Source: Aquarana catesbeiana
Taxonomy: Eukaryota; Chordata; Amphibia; Anura; Ranidae
Assembly (NCBI RefSeq): GCF_042186555.1
Contig: NC_133325.1
Coordinates: 94,963,110 to 95,027,109, forward strand
Length of the DNA stretch: 64,000 nucleotides
Direction: 5' to 3'
The notes under the pieces were generated by a model. It ran no database searches and was not told the origin of the DNA. It saw only the letters and a list, made by a program, of their open reading frames with translations. Positions 45,028 to 56,524 of the stretch are shown here, one piece after another; within the stretch, counting starts at the first letter, position 1; each line of letters begins with the position of its first letter. The position numbers and the translations under genes are program-made.

Positions 45028-45543
45028 AGCTGAACTCTAGGAATTCTGCCACTTTCTAAAATGTGATGAATTTCTAAGGTTTAAGTCCAACAAGGCTCAA
45101 GCCACCTCATTAACTTATCTGTTTAATGTACAATTTACATTTTTATTGAGCAGTCGAAGCATAGCTATCGCTATACTTTACTTCCATTGTGTAGACATTG
45201 AATCTTCTGGTCTCAACTCTTGCGGCTGCAAAGTCATATGCAGCCACTCTTCCCACCTCTCCTCTGCTCCTGGCCAGTCACAGAGCACTTTAAATAATGT
45301 GAACCAAAAATAAAGTATTTGTCCTTCTATGAATGGACAGCGGAGGGGAGCAGGGGGGGTGGGAAGAGCTGCTGCTGTGTGAGCTCTTTTAGATTGCTAG
45401 GGGTCTAGCGATAACTGTACACCTGGCGCTCAGTAAAACTCAGCTGTAAAGAATCTTTTTATTTCTTGTAAAGAACAGTCCCATAGTAACCCATAGTAAG
45501 TCAGCACATTTTTGAAACTAGCTGAATTTATAGCGTTCAGCTT
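45028..45543. mobile_element. Candidate TTAA-flanked MITE
   Basis: TTAA flanks both ends (45024-45027 and 45544-45547). Ends AGCTGAACTC and the inverse GCGTTCAGCTT match in nine or so positions. The interior is non-coding. Piggybac-like assignment rests on TTAA only. Confidence 0.45.
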
Positions 45544-45547
45544 TTAA

Positions 45548-47448
45548 TACTATCTATGAAGTTTTTAAATATTTATTCCTTTTTTAATGTGAATTATATA
45601 CACTTACGGTACTTTTTGGGCTACAAAACAGCATGCAGTCTGTCATTTTCAAAATTCAGCCAAAAATAGATTGTAGAAATACTGTCAATGCAATATGTAA
45701 AATATTCTTTCATTTTTTCAGAATAAATACTTTATTGTTGGTTTTGTCCTCAAATGCTGCATGGGGTAATTAATCAATTGAGGCTTTCCAGAATTGTATT
45801 AAAATTACACACATGCACCCATACACATAAACTATTGGTGGTCAGTGGTAGTGACAGTTGGTAGTATTAGCATCCCCCCCCCTCCTATATTTTAAGATGT
45901 CGTCTAGTAAAAACTCTTACATAATTTGCAGTGTGTATGCCCAATATTCATATCTCTTGTGTATGACAAGAGACACAGAGGTACATTTATCCTTTCAATT
46001 TATGGTCAACGTGTCTTCATACTTTTAATAGCTATTCATCAGAAAACAAAGTGATTTTCTCCTGATTTATCAAACTGACAGCAGCACATTTGTATCCATT
46101 TAAAAAGATATTAATAATCTCTCAGAGTACAATATTCTACATTTTTTTTTTTTACTTATCCAGCTGTGTTATTAAGTAAGTCAAGGAAAGTAAACACGAG
46201 CAATAATTTCACATGTGCGTTTAATTTATTGCTTTTAGTTTTTTACATGGCACTCTATAACCTGCTCCTCAGTTAAGAGTTCAACAGCTGGAGAGCCACA
46301 GGTTGCTTGCTTGTGCTGGCTGCAGGGACTTCAAAAAGATGGAGCTGGCTCAGACAGGAGCTGAGTGTTCTTTTCAGCTCATGTGATTTATTTTCAAGGA
46401 AGATGGATGCGAGTTACTTGACAGGAGTTTTTTTTTTTCCAGTCAAATCTGGCTTTACCAGTAATGGCAAAAACTTCAATGGCTCAAAATACTATGAGGT
46501 AAAGTAAGGACACAATAAAACGAGATGGAATAGATTATAAATTATTATTAAAGCTGCTTATCTGAACCACTGGTTTCATTTAAATATTATTTTATAAAGG
46601 TGTGTCAATATTTTAGATATTACTTAAGCTGCGCATGACTTGTACTTAGTACAACTGTGCTTACTGTTCATATTTTTCAATGCAATTCTATCAGTACAAC
46701 TGAAAACAATAGACATTGGATGTCACTTTTAAAGTGCCTGCAGACCCCAAATGCTAGGTATGGAAGGGGAAACAGTTACGTGCTACTTAAATACATTTCT
46801 AGCTTAGACCAAGAAAATTATACTGGAGACCAATTACTGGGACTTTATATCTCCTGCCCTGTCTCACGCTCCTCCACTCAAGAGGAGTGGTGAATCTTAG
46901 ATCTAAGGTCAAACTTCAGAACCATGAAAGACACACTGAGACTGGGGGTAAAGAGACTCAGGAAACAGTGTGTGCATTCTGTGCCATTGTATTGCTCTGA
47001 CGCTCCTTTCTGTATTTCCATGGTTGTCTTGCCAGAGTTATTGAGCTTGAGTTTTACTTAATATGACTTCAAGATGGAAAGGTCCCAGCACCTCCTTGAG
47101 TATGTTGTTCTGGAAAAGAGAATAAAGCAGGCACCTGTTGCAATGCCACGCAATTGTGGGGAATTTTAAAAAAATAAACAGGAAAGTAACCTATTATACA
47201 GTAGAAAGATCTTGACAAAGTGGTATAATTTTTGGTTAAAGCTAAATAAAATGTAAAGTATATAATTGTAAGGTTGAGCACCTAGACCGTGCTTATGGAA
47301 TTAGCCCCTACACATTAAAGTCAAACTCTTTTGTTTAAAGGATGCCCAAGCTAGAATTAAAATAAAAAGTGACTCTGGCTGCCATACTCACCTTTTCAAT
47401 AGTGCTGTCTACCTGTAATAATTCCTTTTCACAACAAGATGTCCTAAG
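45548..47448. other. No recognised feature
   Basis: About 1.9 kb without clear coding similarity or repeat structure. It is one of the largest element-free stretches in the window. Confidence 0.45.
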
Positions 47449-47560
47449 GCTGGCCATACACGGAATGAATTTCTTTCCTGCAACCATGGGTTGCAGGAAA
47501 GAAATTCGCTTGATTCCACCCTCAACACAAACAGGGGGGAGGTTGGGGGGGGAACTATCT
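47449..47560. mobile_element. MITE fragment with GGCTGGCCATACAC end and perfect hairpin
   Basis: AAGGCTGGCCATACACGGAA resembles the end of the MITE at 22050. Next to it, GAATTTCTTTCCTGCAACC and its exact inverse form a 19-bp stem with loop ATG (47467-47507). The opposite terminus is not found. Confidence 0.55.
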
Positions 47561-48541
47561 CCGCTGGGAAAAGACAGTGATTATCACTAGTGGCTATAGC
47601 AGACAAAGCTACAAAATCTCAAAATGAAACGCGTTGACTTCACTAGCGTCACGTGATGCCACACTCAACATGTCCCAGAAGGGAGCCAGTACAAGCCAGG
47701 GAGGGTGAAGTGGTTTTGTAGAAGATCTGGGAATGTTCGGGCAGTACCAAGAAGTTGCTTCTGGGGGAACTATTACAGCCAGTAGGTGTGGAGAATGCAT
47801 CCACCTACAGAGTTAAGTGCACAGAGTGGTGAACAGTCCGGGCGCACTAGTCAACGAAGGTAACATACAAACTATCTACTGCCCTGATATCAGGACAGTC
47901 ACACGGTGACAGAGGGTTCATGGTCTTAACGGACATAGTGATTGTCCACTACCCAAGTGCTATAAGCTGATCAGCTACTCATTTATTTACTGCTCATGCA
48001 TGGCAGTACAGCCGACTGGTGGTGATTATGAATATAGTGGACTTTTATGCAGTATTGGCTTTGATAGTGGAATTCCCTCTAACCAGTATTTGACTGTCCC
48101 AATGTACATTGATGGTGATAGGAATCCAGAACATTTTCCACATGTTGTTTCATCATATTACAGCATTTTACCATAGGAACTTCTGCCGGTTCAGTTTGCT
48201 ATTTTAAAATGAGCTATCACTGTGGAAACGTGATATTTATCTATTTATCAAATTAGTATTGGAGCTGGGAGACTCTACTAAATGCACCACCTCCTTTAAA
48301 TATGACAAAACAGTGTATACCCAGAGAGCAAAGGATTGGAGTTTTAAGGTGCAGAAAAATAAATCAAAATCAAATTTACAAAAAATATATAGAAATTGTA
48401 TTACATGGATAATATAAAAAAATGTATAAAATTCGGGCCATATTAACCCAATGGTCAAGGTACAAAAGTGAGACTGCCTCTACATGTTTCACCACAAACG
48501 TGGCTTCTTCTGGAGCTTTTGTAGGACCTTGTTATTTAATA
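47561..48541. other. No recognised feature
   Basis: No coding similarity or terminal repeats recognised. Confidence 0.4.
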
Positions 48542-48549
48542 TTTACCAC

Positions 48550-49902
48550 TAGGGATGAGCCGAACACCCCCCTGATTCGGTTCGCAGCAGAAAATGCGAA
48601 CAGGCAAAAAATTTGTTCGAACACACGAACACCGTTAAAGCCTATGGGACACGAACGTGAAAAATCAAAAGTGCTACTTTTAAGGGTTAATATGCAAGTT
48701 ATTTTCATAAAAAGTGTTTGGGGACCTGGGTCCTGCCCCAGGAGACATGTATCAATGCAAAAAAAAGATTTAAAAATGGGCATTTTTTCGGGAGCAGTGA
48801 TTTTAATAATGCTTAAAGTTACGTAAACAAATGGCCCCGCCCTCTTCTGATGCCACGGGAAAGCCATGGGGAAGTCCCCGTGCATCAGAGGGGGGTGAGG
48901 TCACCCGGAAATGTCATGATGTGGCCCCACCCTCAGTTATATAAGAACTGTCAAAGCAAAGACGCGTCATACGGTGGGTGCCTCCCATAGAGGCGGGTCA
49001 GTCGCGGCTTTGTTTTTTTTTTCTTTTTTGGTCCGTCGGCAGAGCAAGAGAAGAAGATGAATGGACTTCGTGGGACATTTTTATTTTTTTATTTTTTAAT
49101 AAAGGACTTGTCAGAAGCTGTGTCTTGCCGTTACCATTTCACACGGGGGGAAGCGGGGATCTGGGGGTCAAAGCACCCCAAAGCACCCTCCCCATGTTGA
49201 GGGCATGTGGCCTGGTATGGTTCAGGAGGGGGGGTGCTCTCTCGTCCCCCCTCTTTTCCTGCTGCTTGCCAGGTTGCATGCTCGGATAAGGGTCTGGTAT
49301 GGATTTTTGGAGGGACCCCCTACGCCATTTAAAAAAAAAAAAATTGGCGCAAGTTTCCCCTAATATCCATACCAGACCTGAAGGGCCTGGTATGGAATTT
49401 GGGGGACCCCCCACGCAATTTTTTTTTTAAATTTTGGTTCGGGGTTCCCTTTAATATTCATACCAGACCCAAAGGAACTGCCGAGACCTGACAATTCACC
49501 TTTAGAAATGTCATTTTGTGCAGGGACTATTCTAAACACGGGAAAAATGCGCCACTTTACAGGCATACTATAGACACCCCCCCGGTACAAAATTTAAAGG
49601 AATATTTCACTTTTATTGTTTCATTTTAAGCATTATTAAAATCACTACTCCCGAAAAAACGGCCGTTTTTAAAACTTTTTTTGTATTGATACATGTCCCC
49701 TGGGGCAGGACCCAGGTCCCCAAACACTTTTTATGACAATAACTTGCATATTAACCTTTAAAATTAGAACTTTTGATTTCTCCCATAGATATTTAAAGGG
49801 TGTTCTGCGGCTTTTGAATTTGCCGCGAACACCCCAAATTGTTCGCTATTCGACGAACAGGCGAACACCCGATGTTCAAGTCGAACATCGGGCTCATCCC
49901 TA
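48550..49902. mobile_element. hAT non-autonomous element, complete
   Basis: Ends TAGGGATGAGC and GCTCATCCCTA are perfect inverse repeats. TTTACCAC is duplicated exactly (48542-48549 and 49903-49910). The inverted similarity extends inward for about 270 bp (48550-48822 with 49610-49902), including CCTGGGTCCTGCCCCAGG and TTTTAATAATGCTTAAA. This is the reference copy for the fragments ending at 2568 and 14127. No transposase is encoded. Confidence 0.93.
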
Positions 49903-49972
49903 TTTACCACTAAAACAGAAAAAATAAAATCAGTTTGGCATCTTAAATAATTAATAATACATCCATATAGGG

Positions 49973-50108
49973 CAGTGATAGCGAAAATTGGCTCACCAGA
50001 TGTTTTGGAACTACATTTCCCATGATGCTTATGCACTCTGCAGTGTAGTTGAGCATCATGGAAAATGTAGTTCCAAAACATCTGGGGTGCCAAGGTTCGC
50101 CATCATTG
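49973..50108. mobile_element. 136-bp hAT MITE, near-perfect hairpin
   Basis: Ends CAGTGATAGCGAA and TTCGCCATCATTG are inverted. ATATAGGG is duplicated exactly (49965-49972 and 50109-50116). The arms CCAGATGTTTTGGAACTACA and TGTAGTTCCAAAACATCTGG pair along almost the whole length. Confidence 0.92.
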
Positions 50109-50116
50109 ATATAGGG

Positions 50117-51790
50117 ACTCAATGGGGGTACCTAATAGTACATTTACATTATAAGCATCACATTTAGATTATCTGATGGATACACTCTCACCCTTTCAAA
50201 ATGATCTTGGTTCCAAATGATCCCCTAGACCCATCAGGAGGTTCAAAAAAAGAGAAAAAAGGGCAATTGCCCTATAGTAGCACCTGTAAAAGTGCACATA
50301 GGGATTGATCATTATCTATATCACCTAAATTCAGTTGTGATCCTATCTGAATTAATTTGTGACTAACCTAATGTTTTAAGGAGTTTTAGCAAATCGAGCG
50401 ATCAATATTTCAGTTCTTTTCACAATATATACTTCCTCTGGTGCTTGCAAATGTTCAGGGTACTAATGCCAGCTACAATATAATTAATGAAATAAACATA
50501 GGGTTTTTACTAATTAAACAGATAAATGTTTTACTATGATTATAATCAGCTATCATATAGCTCTTACCTGAGCACTTCCCTCTTTCAGTTTACCACTGTT
50601 CCAGTGTCAGTATGACACCTCTTTAACCAGTGAAGATTGAAAAGCTTTTTTCAATCTATCACAAGGGATAAACCCCTAGAGAAAAAGCCAAAGGAATTAT
50701 AAGAATAATTACACACCCACAGAAGGCAAAGAACTTGCTGGAGTAGGAACAAAAGAAACTACTTGCTTTTGAACAAGTTTAAGAGCCTCACTGGTAACAG
50801 GGTAGATGGCCACAGCAATGAGATATATTGAGAGTGCTCTTATGTACTCTCCTACCCCAAGCAACGTCTGATGTCATTGCTGGGGTGGAGCAATCAGAGG
50901 TTTAATTTGGGACTGGTGTATTCTGGCTGTTCGGGGCGCCCTAACGCGCATTTGCCCATACTCGGCAGTTATGAGGAAAGGCACGCTAATCGGACCACAA
51001 TAAATACAGGGATAGATACTCTCTATCCTAAACGGGACCCCCATTATTCTAACGCTCAGACTGAGCCCCCCCCCCCAAGGTCCGCAAGCCACAGTCGGCA
51101 CATCGCGCCATGCGCTAACCCACCGCGGCCATCGTAAGGAGTCCATCTGTCCTTACTTGGCGGCTATAGATTTGAATAAAAACCGCAGTGCATAGTGGGC
51201 ACCAAATAGGTCTTTACAATCCCCACAGTGGACATTGCCAGCAACAAAACATAATCATATAGATTGTGGCTATTAAACTATATTTATCACGCCACACAGT
51301 ATCGAGCGTGCATGGTGACAAAATCACCAGTCACACAGGGCAATGATTCTTAGGATCCAGTAAAGCAAACTACCTAACAATAAGTCAGGGAATCAATTCA
51401 ATTGAAATATGTTTAGGTGTATAGAATGAGCATAACGCCGCTTATGTGCAATGAATACATTGCTAATCTAATTCATTTAGTAACCAGACTATCCCCAGTA
51501 TTTAAGGAGAGCTATCAATATTTAGAGCCGGAGCAGACTCAGAGATAGACAAATAAAGAACCAGACCATGTCAAGGGCCAGACTGTTGTCTCATCAGATA
51601 AGCTTTACATAAAATCAAAAAAGGGAAAATAAAAAAGGACATTTTTTTGTGCATTAGAATGACAACTCTATGACAACTCTTGCATCTTCACTTAACCTCC
51701 CCAAAAAGGAAGTCCAGAAAACAAAAGGAGGAAAAGCAACAGAAGGAAACAAATGAAAAAAAAAAAAACACGTCTTTCTCGAAAGGACAT
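50117..51790. other. No gene recognised; may include the PLE 3' region
   Basis: No coding signal. Part of it lies downstream of the minus-strand Penelope reading and may be its 3' region, but I see no terminal repeat to set the border. A C run lies at 51067-51076. Confidence 0.35.
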
Positions 51791-51836
51791 AATCTATCCT
51801 AAAGGAATGGCTTAAAACTCAATGCATCATTGAATC

Positions 51837-52590
51837 CTAGATACTTTGTGGAAGACAAATTAAAAATCCATTTGGTTTCTCTCTGTAGTAACAACCTGTC
51901 CACATCACCCCCCTCTCATTCAGGGGGATGTACCCCAGAGCAAAAAACCTCATCTTAATGGCATCAAAATGGTGATATAATCCCATGTGGCAGCTAATTG
52001 GGCTCTCAAATTTTTTGGCATTAACCAATTTAACATGATCCCGAATTTTGTGAAAGAAAGGCCTCTTAGTTTTGCCAACATAGAATATACCACATTGACA
52101 TTCCATATAGTATACAATGCATATCGATTGGCAATCAACAAAAAAAGTTGGTTTCTACATCTTGCCAGTGGGCAACAGAATCATCTGTGCCTCCCAAATG
52201 AACCTGCAAAAATTGCACCTGCCACATTTACCAGTGCTGCCTATCCTGGGAGGTTCTCTCACCCTGAAGTGCATATGATGACTATGGACTAACTTGTCCC
52301 TCAGAGATTCCGATCTCCTAAACGTAATCTCTGGGTATTCTTTTATATGTTTTGCTACTTTCTCATCGGTCCTTTGTAGATACCAAAATGTATCCATTAT
52401 TTTACGGACTTGGCTTTGCTGTCCGGAGTAGCGTGTAATCAATCTTATAGTGTCTTTCTTTGTTTTTAACTTGGATCCATGTATCAGGGAATTTCTATTC
52501 TGCCCATTGGACCGCTGATATGCTCTCTTCAGCAGGTTCCTGCCATATAATCTCTTTTTAAGACCACACTGTAGTGCCGTCTTTTTTCTC
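51837..52590 (-). pseudogene. Penelope-like element, C-terminal part with GIY-YIG endonuclease
   Basis: Penelope elements join a telomerase-like RT to a GIY-YIG nuclease. From 52590 downward the reading has NGQNRNSLIHGSKL, ITRYSGQQSQVRKIMDTFW, EITFRRSESLRDKLVHSHH and the cysteine pair block CGRCNFC. After one TAG near 52154, the same frame continues with MECQCGIFYVGKTKR and FHKIRDHV, the GIY-YIG core with its arginine. A CYYREKPNGF block then carries the expected catalytic glutamate. The RT domain upstream is absent (5' truncation near 52600). Confidence 0.88.
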
Positions 52591-52858
52591 TAAATTATTT
52601 AGTGGAGACAGTTTAATTTATATGGCTATAGCAGCAGCTTACGATAATCGCAAGAGAATCCCGCAGGCTGGTTGTACCCAAGTTGATCGATCACAAAATG
52701 TAGAAATATTTTTCAGTGGTTCCGGTCAGGATAAAAAACAACTTGCATTCATTTTAAAAGTATCCATTTCCATCACAGTATTTACTAATAACTTTATTTA
52801 TTGAAATAGATTTAAACCCTGAATAAATTAAATTTAGTGGCATTTAGTCTTTGTAAAG

Positions 52859-53640
52859 CAGTGGAATCCACACTGTAGACTGGGGGCCGGATGTGGCCCT
52901 TTGCTTTCCTTTATCTGGCCCTTGTGGTACTATTCCTCCTACTGATACAGGAGACTATTTCTTCAAATGGCACCAACAATGGAACATAATTCCTGCCACT
53001 GACACCAACAATGGGGCAGTATCCCTTCTTCTGATATCAATATTGGGCACTATTTGTTCCCCTGATACCAACAGTGAGGCACCACTCCTTCCCCTGATAA
53101 CGACAATGAGGCACTATTCCTTCCCCTGATAATGACAATAAGGCACTATTCCTTCCCTTCATATAAACAATCAGGCACAATTCCTTCACCCAATACCAAG
53201 AATGAGCCACCATTCTTTTCCCTGATACCAACAATGGGGCATCATTCTTTCCCTGATTTCAAACATTGGGATACTATTCCTTCCCCTGATACCAACAATG
53301 AGGCACCATTCCTTCTCCTGATACCAACAGCGAGGCATTATTCTTTGCCATGATACCAACAATAACGCACCATTCCTTCCCCTGATAGCATTATTGAGGC
53401 ACCAGTTCTTCCCCTGATACCAACAATAAGGCACCATTCTTTCCCTGATATCAACATTGGGACACTATTCCTTCCCCTGATACCAACAATGAGACACCAT
53501 TCCTTCTCCTGATACCAACAGCAAGGCATTATTCTTTCCCATGATACCAACAATAACGCACCATTCCTTCCCCTAATACCATTATTGAGGCACCAGTTCT
53601 TCCCCTGATACCAACAGTACCCACAGTACTTTAACAGTAT
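52859..53640. mobile_element. Probable hAT-derived repeat with 31-32 bp array
   Basis: CAGTGGAATCCACACTGTAG at 52859, followed by GGGGGCCGGATGTGGCCC, looks like a hAT end. The array that follows (about 52900-53620) has about 21 units of the type TTCCCCTGATACCAACAATG with AGGCACCA. The right terminus and a target duplication are not seen. Open minus-strand frames are by-products of the repeat. Confidence 0.6.
53263..53625. repeat. Higher-order repeat of about 190 bp
   Basis: Six consecutive 31-32 bp units from ACATTGGG at 53263 recur as a block from ACATTGGG at 53453. Both blocks share the rare variants CATTATTGAGGCACCAGTTC and AATAACGCACC. Confidence 0.8.
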
Positions 53641-53877
53641 TAGGCAAATATATTTCCAGTGCAAGGTTTTAAGAGAGTGTTATCTTGTCTGCTCTTGGTG
53701 GGAACTGGACAATTACATGGGAACTTGACATAAATCTTCATTATAGATGCGATCAGCAACAAGGCTGAATGCAAATCACATGCTGTGATCAGCTATATAG
53801 ATGATGTTGTAAGGACATCTGGTGGTCCTGTAAATTATATACACTATCTAAGAGACTATAGAGAGTAGAATAAAGAT

Positions 53878-54022
<145 letters not shown>

Positions 54023-54660
54023 TATCCATCTACCTACAATATATATATCATATTTATCTAGGAAATACTAAAAAATGAACCAGACTAAATAAAAATAACA
54101 CATAACCTAGTTGGCCAATTTATAGTTTAAAAAGGATAGCAGAAAGACCTAACAACTAAATAAAGTCAATTTGTTAAAGAACTGATCTATTCATTTAACC
54201 ATGTCCTATATAATACGAACATATTCTTTTAAAATGCTAGGTTTTCAATTAAGTAATCCATAAACACTGTATTAAACACTGCGGGATAGGCAACCAAGGC
54301 ATGTGTGCCAATGCAGGCATGTGACATAATTTGCAGTGGTACCCAGAAGATCATTACATTGCATGTGTGCAGAGTTTGATCCTCTGGTGGGCTCCTGCTC
54401 CCTACAAATACAGTGATGCTGCCCATAGGCTGTACTTCACAGCTCATTAAGCTGTCAATGACAAAGATTTGTCATTCTAATTATGTGCCCACCTCTGTGA
54501 TGCTTTAGAGATATTACTTGTATTCAAGTGCCAGCCTTCCTTCAAGTATCAGGGTCGGCCCCCCTGTGGGTGTAAATGTTCCTGTATGAAGAAACACACC
54601 TGCCCACCCTCTTCCTCCTCCCAGTGGAACCGCCTGTTGCAACAGAACAAATGTTTCTAA
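54023..54660. other. No recognised feature
   Basis: No coding similarity or repeat structure recognised. Confidence 0.4.
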
Positions 54661-54661
54661 T

Positions 54662-55125
54662 GATGCATGAATTGGAGCTGATCTCAGATCAGAAGGTGCA
54701 TGAATTGGAGCTGATCTAAGGTCTGCAAGTGGATGAATTGGAGCCAGGGGCGGACTGATATCTCATGGGGCCCCCGGGCAATAGGAGATTATGGGGCCCC
54801 CAGGCAATCAGAGATTATGGGGCCACACAGTATACACACACACAGTATACAATCACACAGTATACACATACATGTACACACAGTATACACAGACAGATGT
54901 AAAAAAAACACAGATTTATACATACTGTCCCTGGTTTTACTGAGGCTGGCAACCCTGATGGGGCCCCCTAGTGGCCCAGGGCCCTCGGGCAGTGCCCGAG
55001 TCGCTCAATGGTCAGTCCGCCCCTGATTGGAGCTGATCTGAAATCTGACGGTGCATGAACTGGAGCTGATATGAGATCTGAAGGTGCGTGAATTGGGGCT
55101 GATCTGAGGTGTGAAGGTGCAGGTT
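54662..55125. repeat. 33-bp minisatellite, split by a hAT insertion
   Basis: Units like GCATGAATTGGAGCTGATCT plus GAGATCTGAAGGT occur about 2.5 times before the hAT element (54662-54744) and about three more times after it (55026-55125). The period is 33 bp, a multiple of three, which keeps frames open on the minus strand. I do not call a protein. Confidence 0.9.
54745..55025. mobile_element. 281-bp hAT MITE (CAGGGGCGGACTGA ends)
   Basis: Ends CAGGGGCGGACTGA and TCAGTCCGCCCCTG are perfect inverse repeats. ATTGGAGC is on both sides (54737-54744 and 55026-55033). Because ATTGGAGC also recurs in each 33-bp host unit, the duplication alone is weaker evidence than usual. The ends settle it. A CACACAGTATAC simple repeat lies inside. 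Confidence 0.92.
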
Positions 55126-55804
55126 TTGCAAGTTCTGGGTGGGGCCAGTTGATTGGTGCCCAAGATGGAGTAGAGGCACACAGAGACCAAGGAAAATGGC
55201 ACCAAGTTATTTGGGTAATTGAAAGTAACATATAACATGTGGAGGTCAGTGGGAAGGTACTTACTTAGCAGTCCCAACTAATATGGTATCAGAGTATTTT
55301 TACCATGGGTGATTCGGATGTAACAACTTTCTGCAACATTGGCAGTTCTTTAACACATTCCCAGCACTTGCGTTACCAGAACAGCATCTGACTGAAGGGA
55401 GTGGCAGGGCATTTAGTAGACTAATAGAAAGATTCTTGTCCCAGCTCTCTAAAATCCCTACATAGTGTAACCAGCAGTAATAAACCTGCTCTCCTCCTCC
55501 TCACCAGGAACCTCTCCCTAGCGCTAAGTACACTGTCCCTAATCAGTGTGGGCCATGTCCCTACCCTATCCACTTCAAAAATGTGCACCAACTGCAGTGA
55601 GACAGTGCTATTTATTAGCATTGCCCTCACTAAGAATAGCTAGATCTACAAGTTTTGCAGCATATAATCAGATAGTTGCTGCTTAATTACACCTATGGAG
55701 GCTTCAGAGGAACAAAGCTCCTCTCAACCTCCATTCCTACTGTACAGCGGCCAGCCAAACAGCACCACCTACAGAGGGAAGGATAAAATTCGCCTGCCTA
55801 CACA
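55126..55804. other. No recognised feature
   Basis: Non-repetitive stretch between minisatellite blocks. No coding similarity. Confidence 0.4.
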
Positions 55805-55905
55805 TTGGGGTCTGAAGGTATCTGAATTAGGGCTGATCTGAAGTGTGAATGTGCTTAAATTGGGGCTGATCTGAGGTGGGAAGATGCATGCATGCATTGG
55901 AGCTG
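55805..55905. repeat. 33-bp minisatellite, second block
   Basis: About three units of the same family (TTGGGGCTGATCTGAGGTGG and similar). Confidence 0.85.
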
Positions 55906-56262
55906 CAGACCTCCCAAATTTCTGAAATAGGAAGGATATGTGTATATACAATATGTAGGCAAAGGACACATCCCCGCCATCCCCTAGTTACATGGTTCTT
56001 GAAAAAATGATTATGCTAAAAAAGATTGGTTAACTCTACAAGTGTTTTTTTCTAAAACAATATTTTCTTTAAACTGGCTTTTAAAATATTAAAGGTAATC
56101 ATGTAGAGATAGAATTTGTCAATTAAAAATAGTGAAATATTTTATTAGTGGCCTCTATTCAGACCAAAAAAGAAGAGCAAGTGAGGTAAAAAGATGGATA
56201 GAGGGATTTGGTTCCAAAGAGGGACAGTTTCTCCAAATGAAGGACAGTTGGGAGTTATGGAG
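55906..56262. other. No recognised feature, AT-rich
   Basis: Separates the second and third minisatellite blocks. Confidence 0.4.
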
Positions 56263-56500
56263 CTGGTCTGAAGGTACATGAATCGGGGCTGATCTGAGGC
56301 CTGAAGGTGCATGAATTATGGCTGATCTGAGATCTGAAAGTGCAGAAATTGGGGTTGATATGAGGTGTGAAGGTGCATGCATCGGGGCTGATCTGAGGTG
56401 TGTAGGTGCAGGAATTTTGGCTGATCTGGGGTGTGAAGGTGCAAGAATTTGCAACTGATCTGTTATCAAAAGGTACAGAAATTGGAGCTGATCTAAAGGT
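56263..56500. repeat. 33-bp minisatellite, third block
   Basis: About seven diverged units of the same family, for example GCATGCATCGGGGCTGATCT. It ends just before the hAT element at 56525. Confidence 0.9.
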
Positions 56501-56524
56501 CTACACTGCACTAAGGTTCACTAG

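Noticed and set aside
46307..46893. Short plus-strand open frames as candidate exons
   Set aside because: They are 66-78 residues with no recognisable domain, and I could not see convincing splice context.
53037..53664. Minus-strand Gly/Trp/Tyr-rich repeat proteins
   Set aside because: These come from the 31-32 bp array. They are broken into several short frames and match no family.
54968..56511. Minus-strand 11-residue repeat protein
   Set aside because: Generated by the 33-bp minisatellite. The blocks are separated by unrelated DNA and a hAT insertion.
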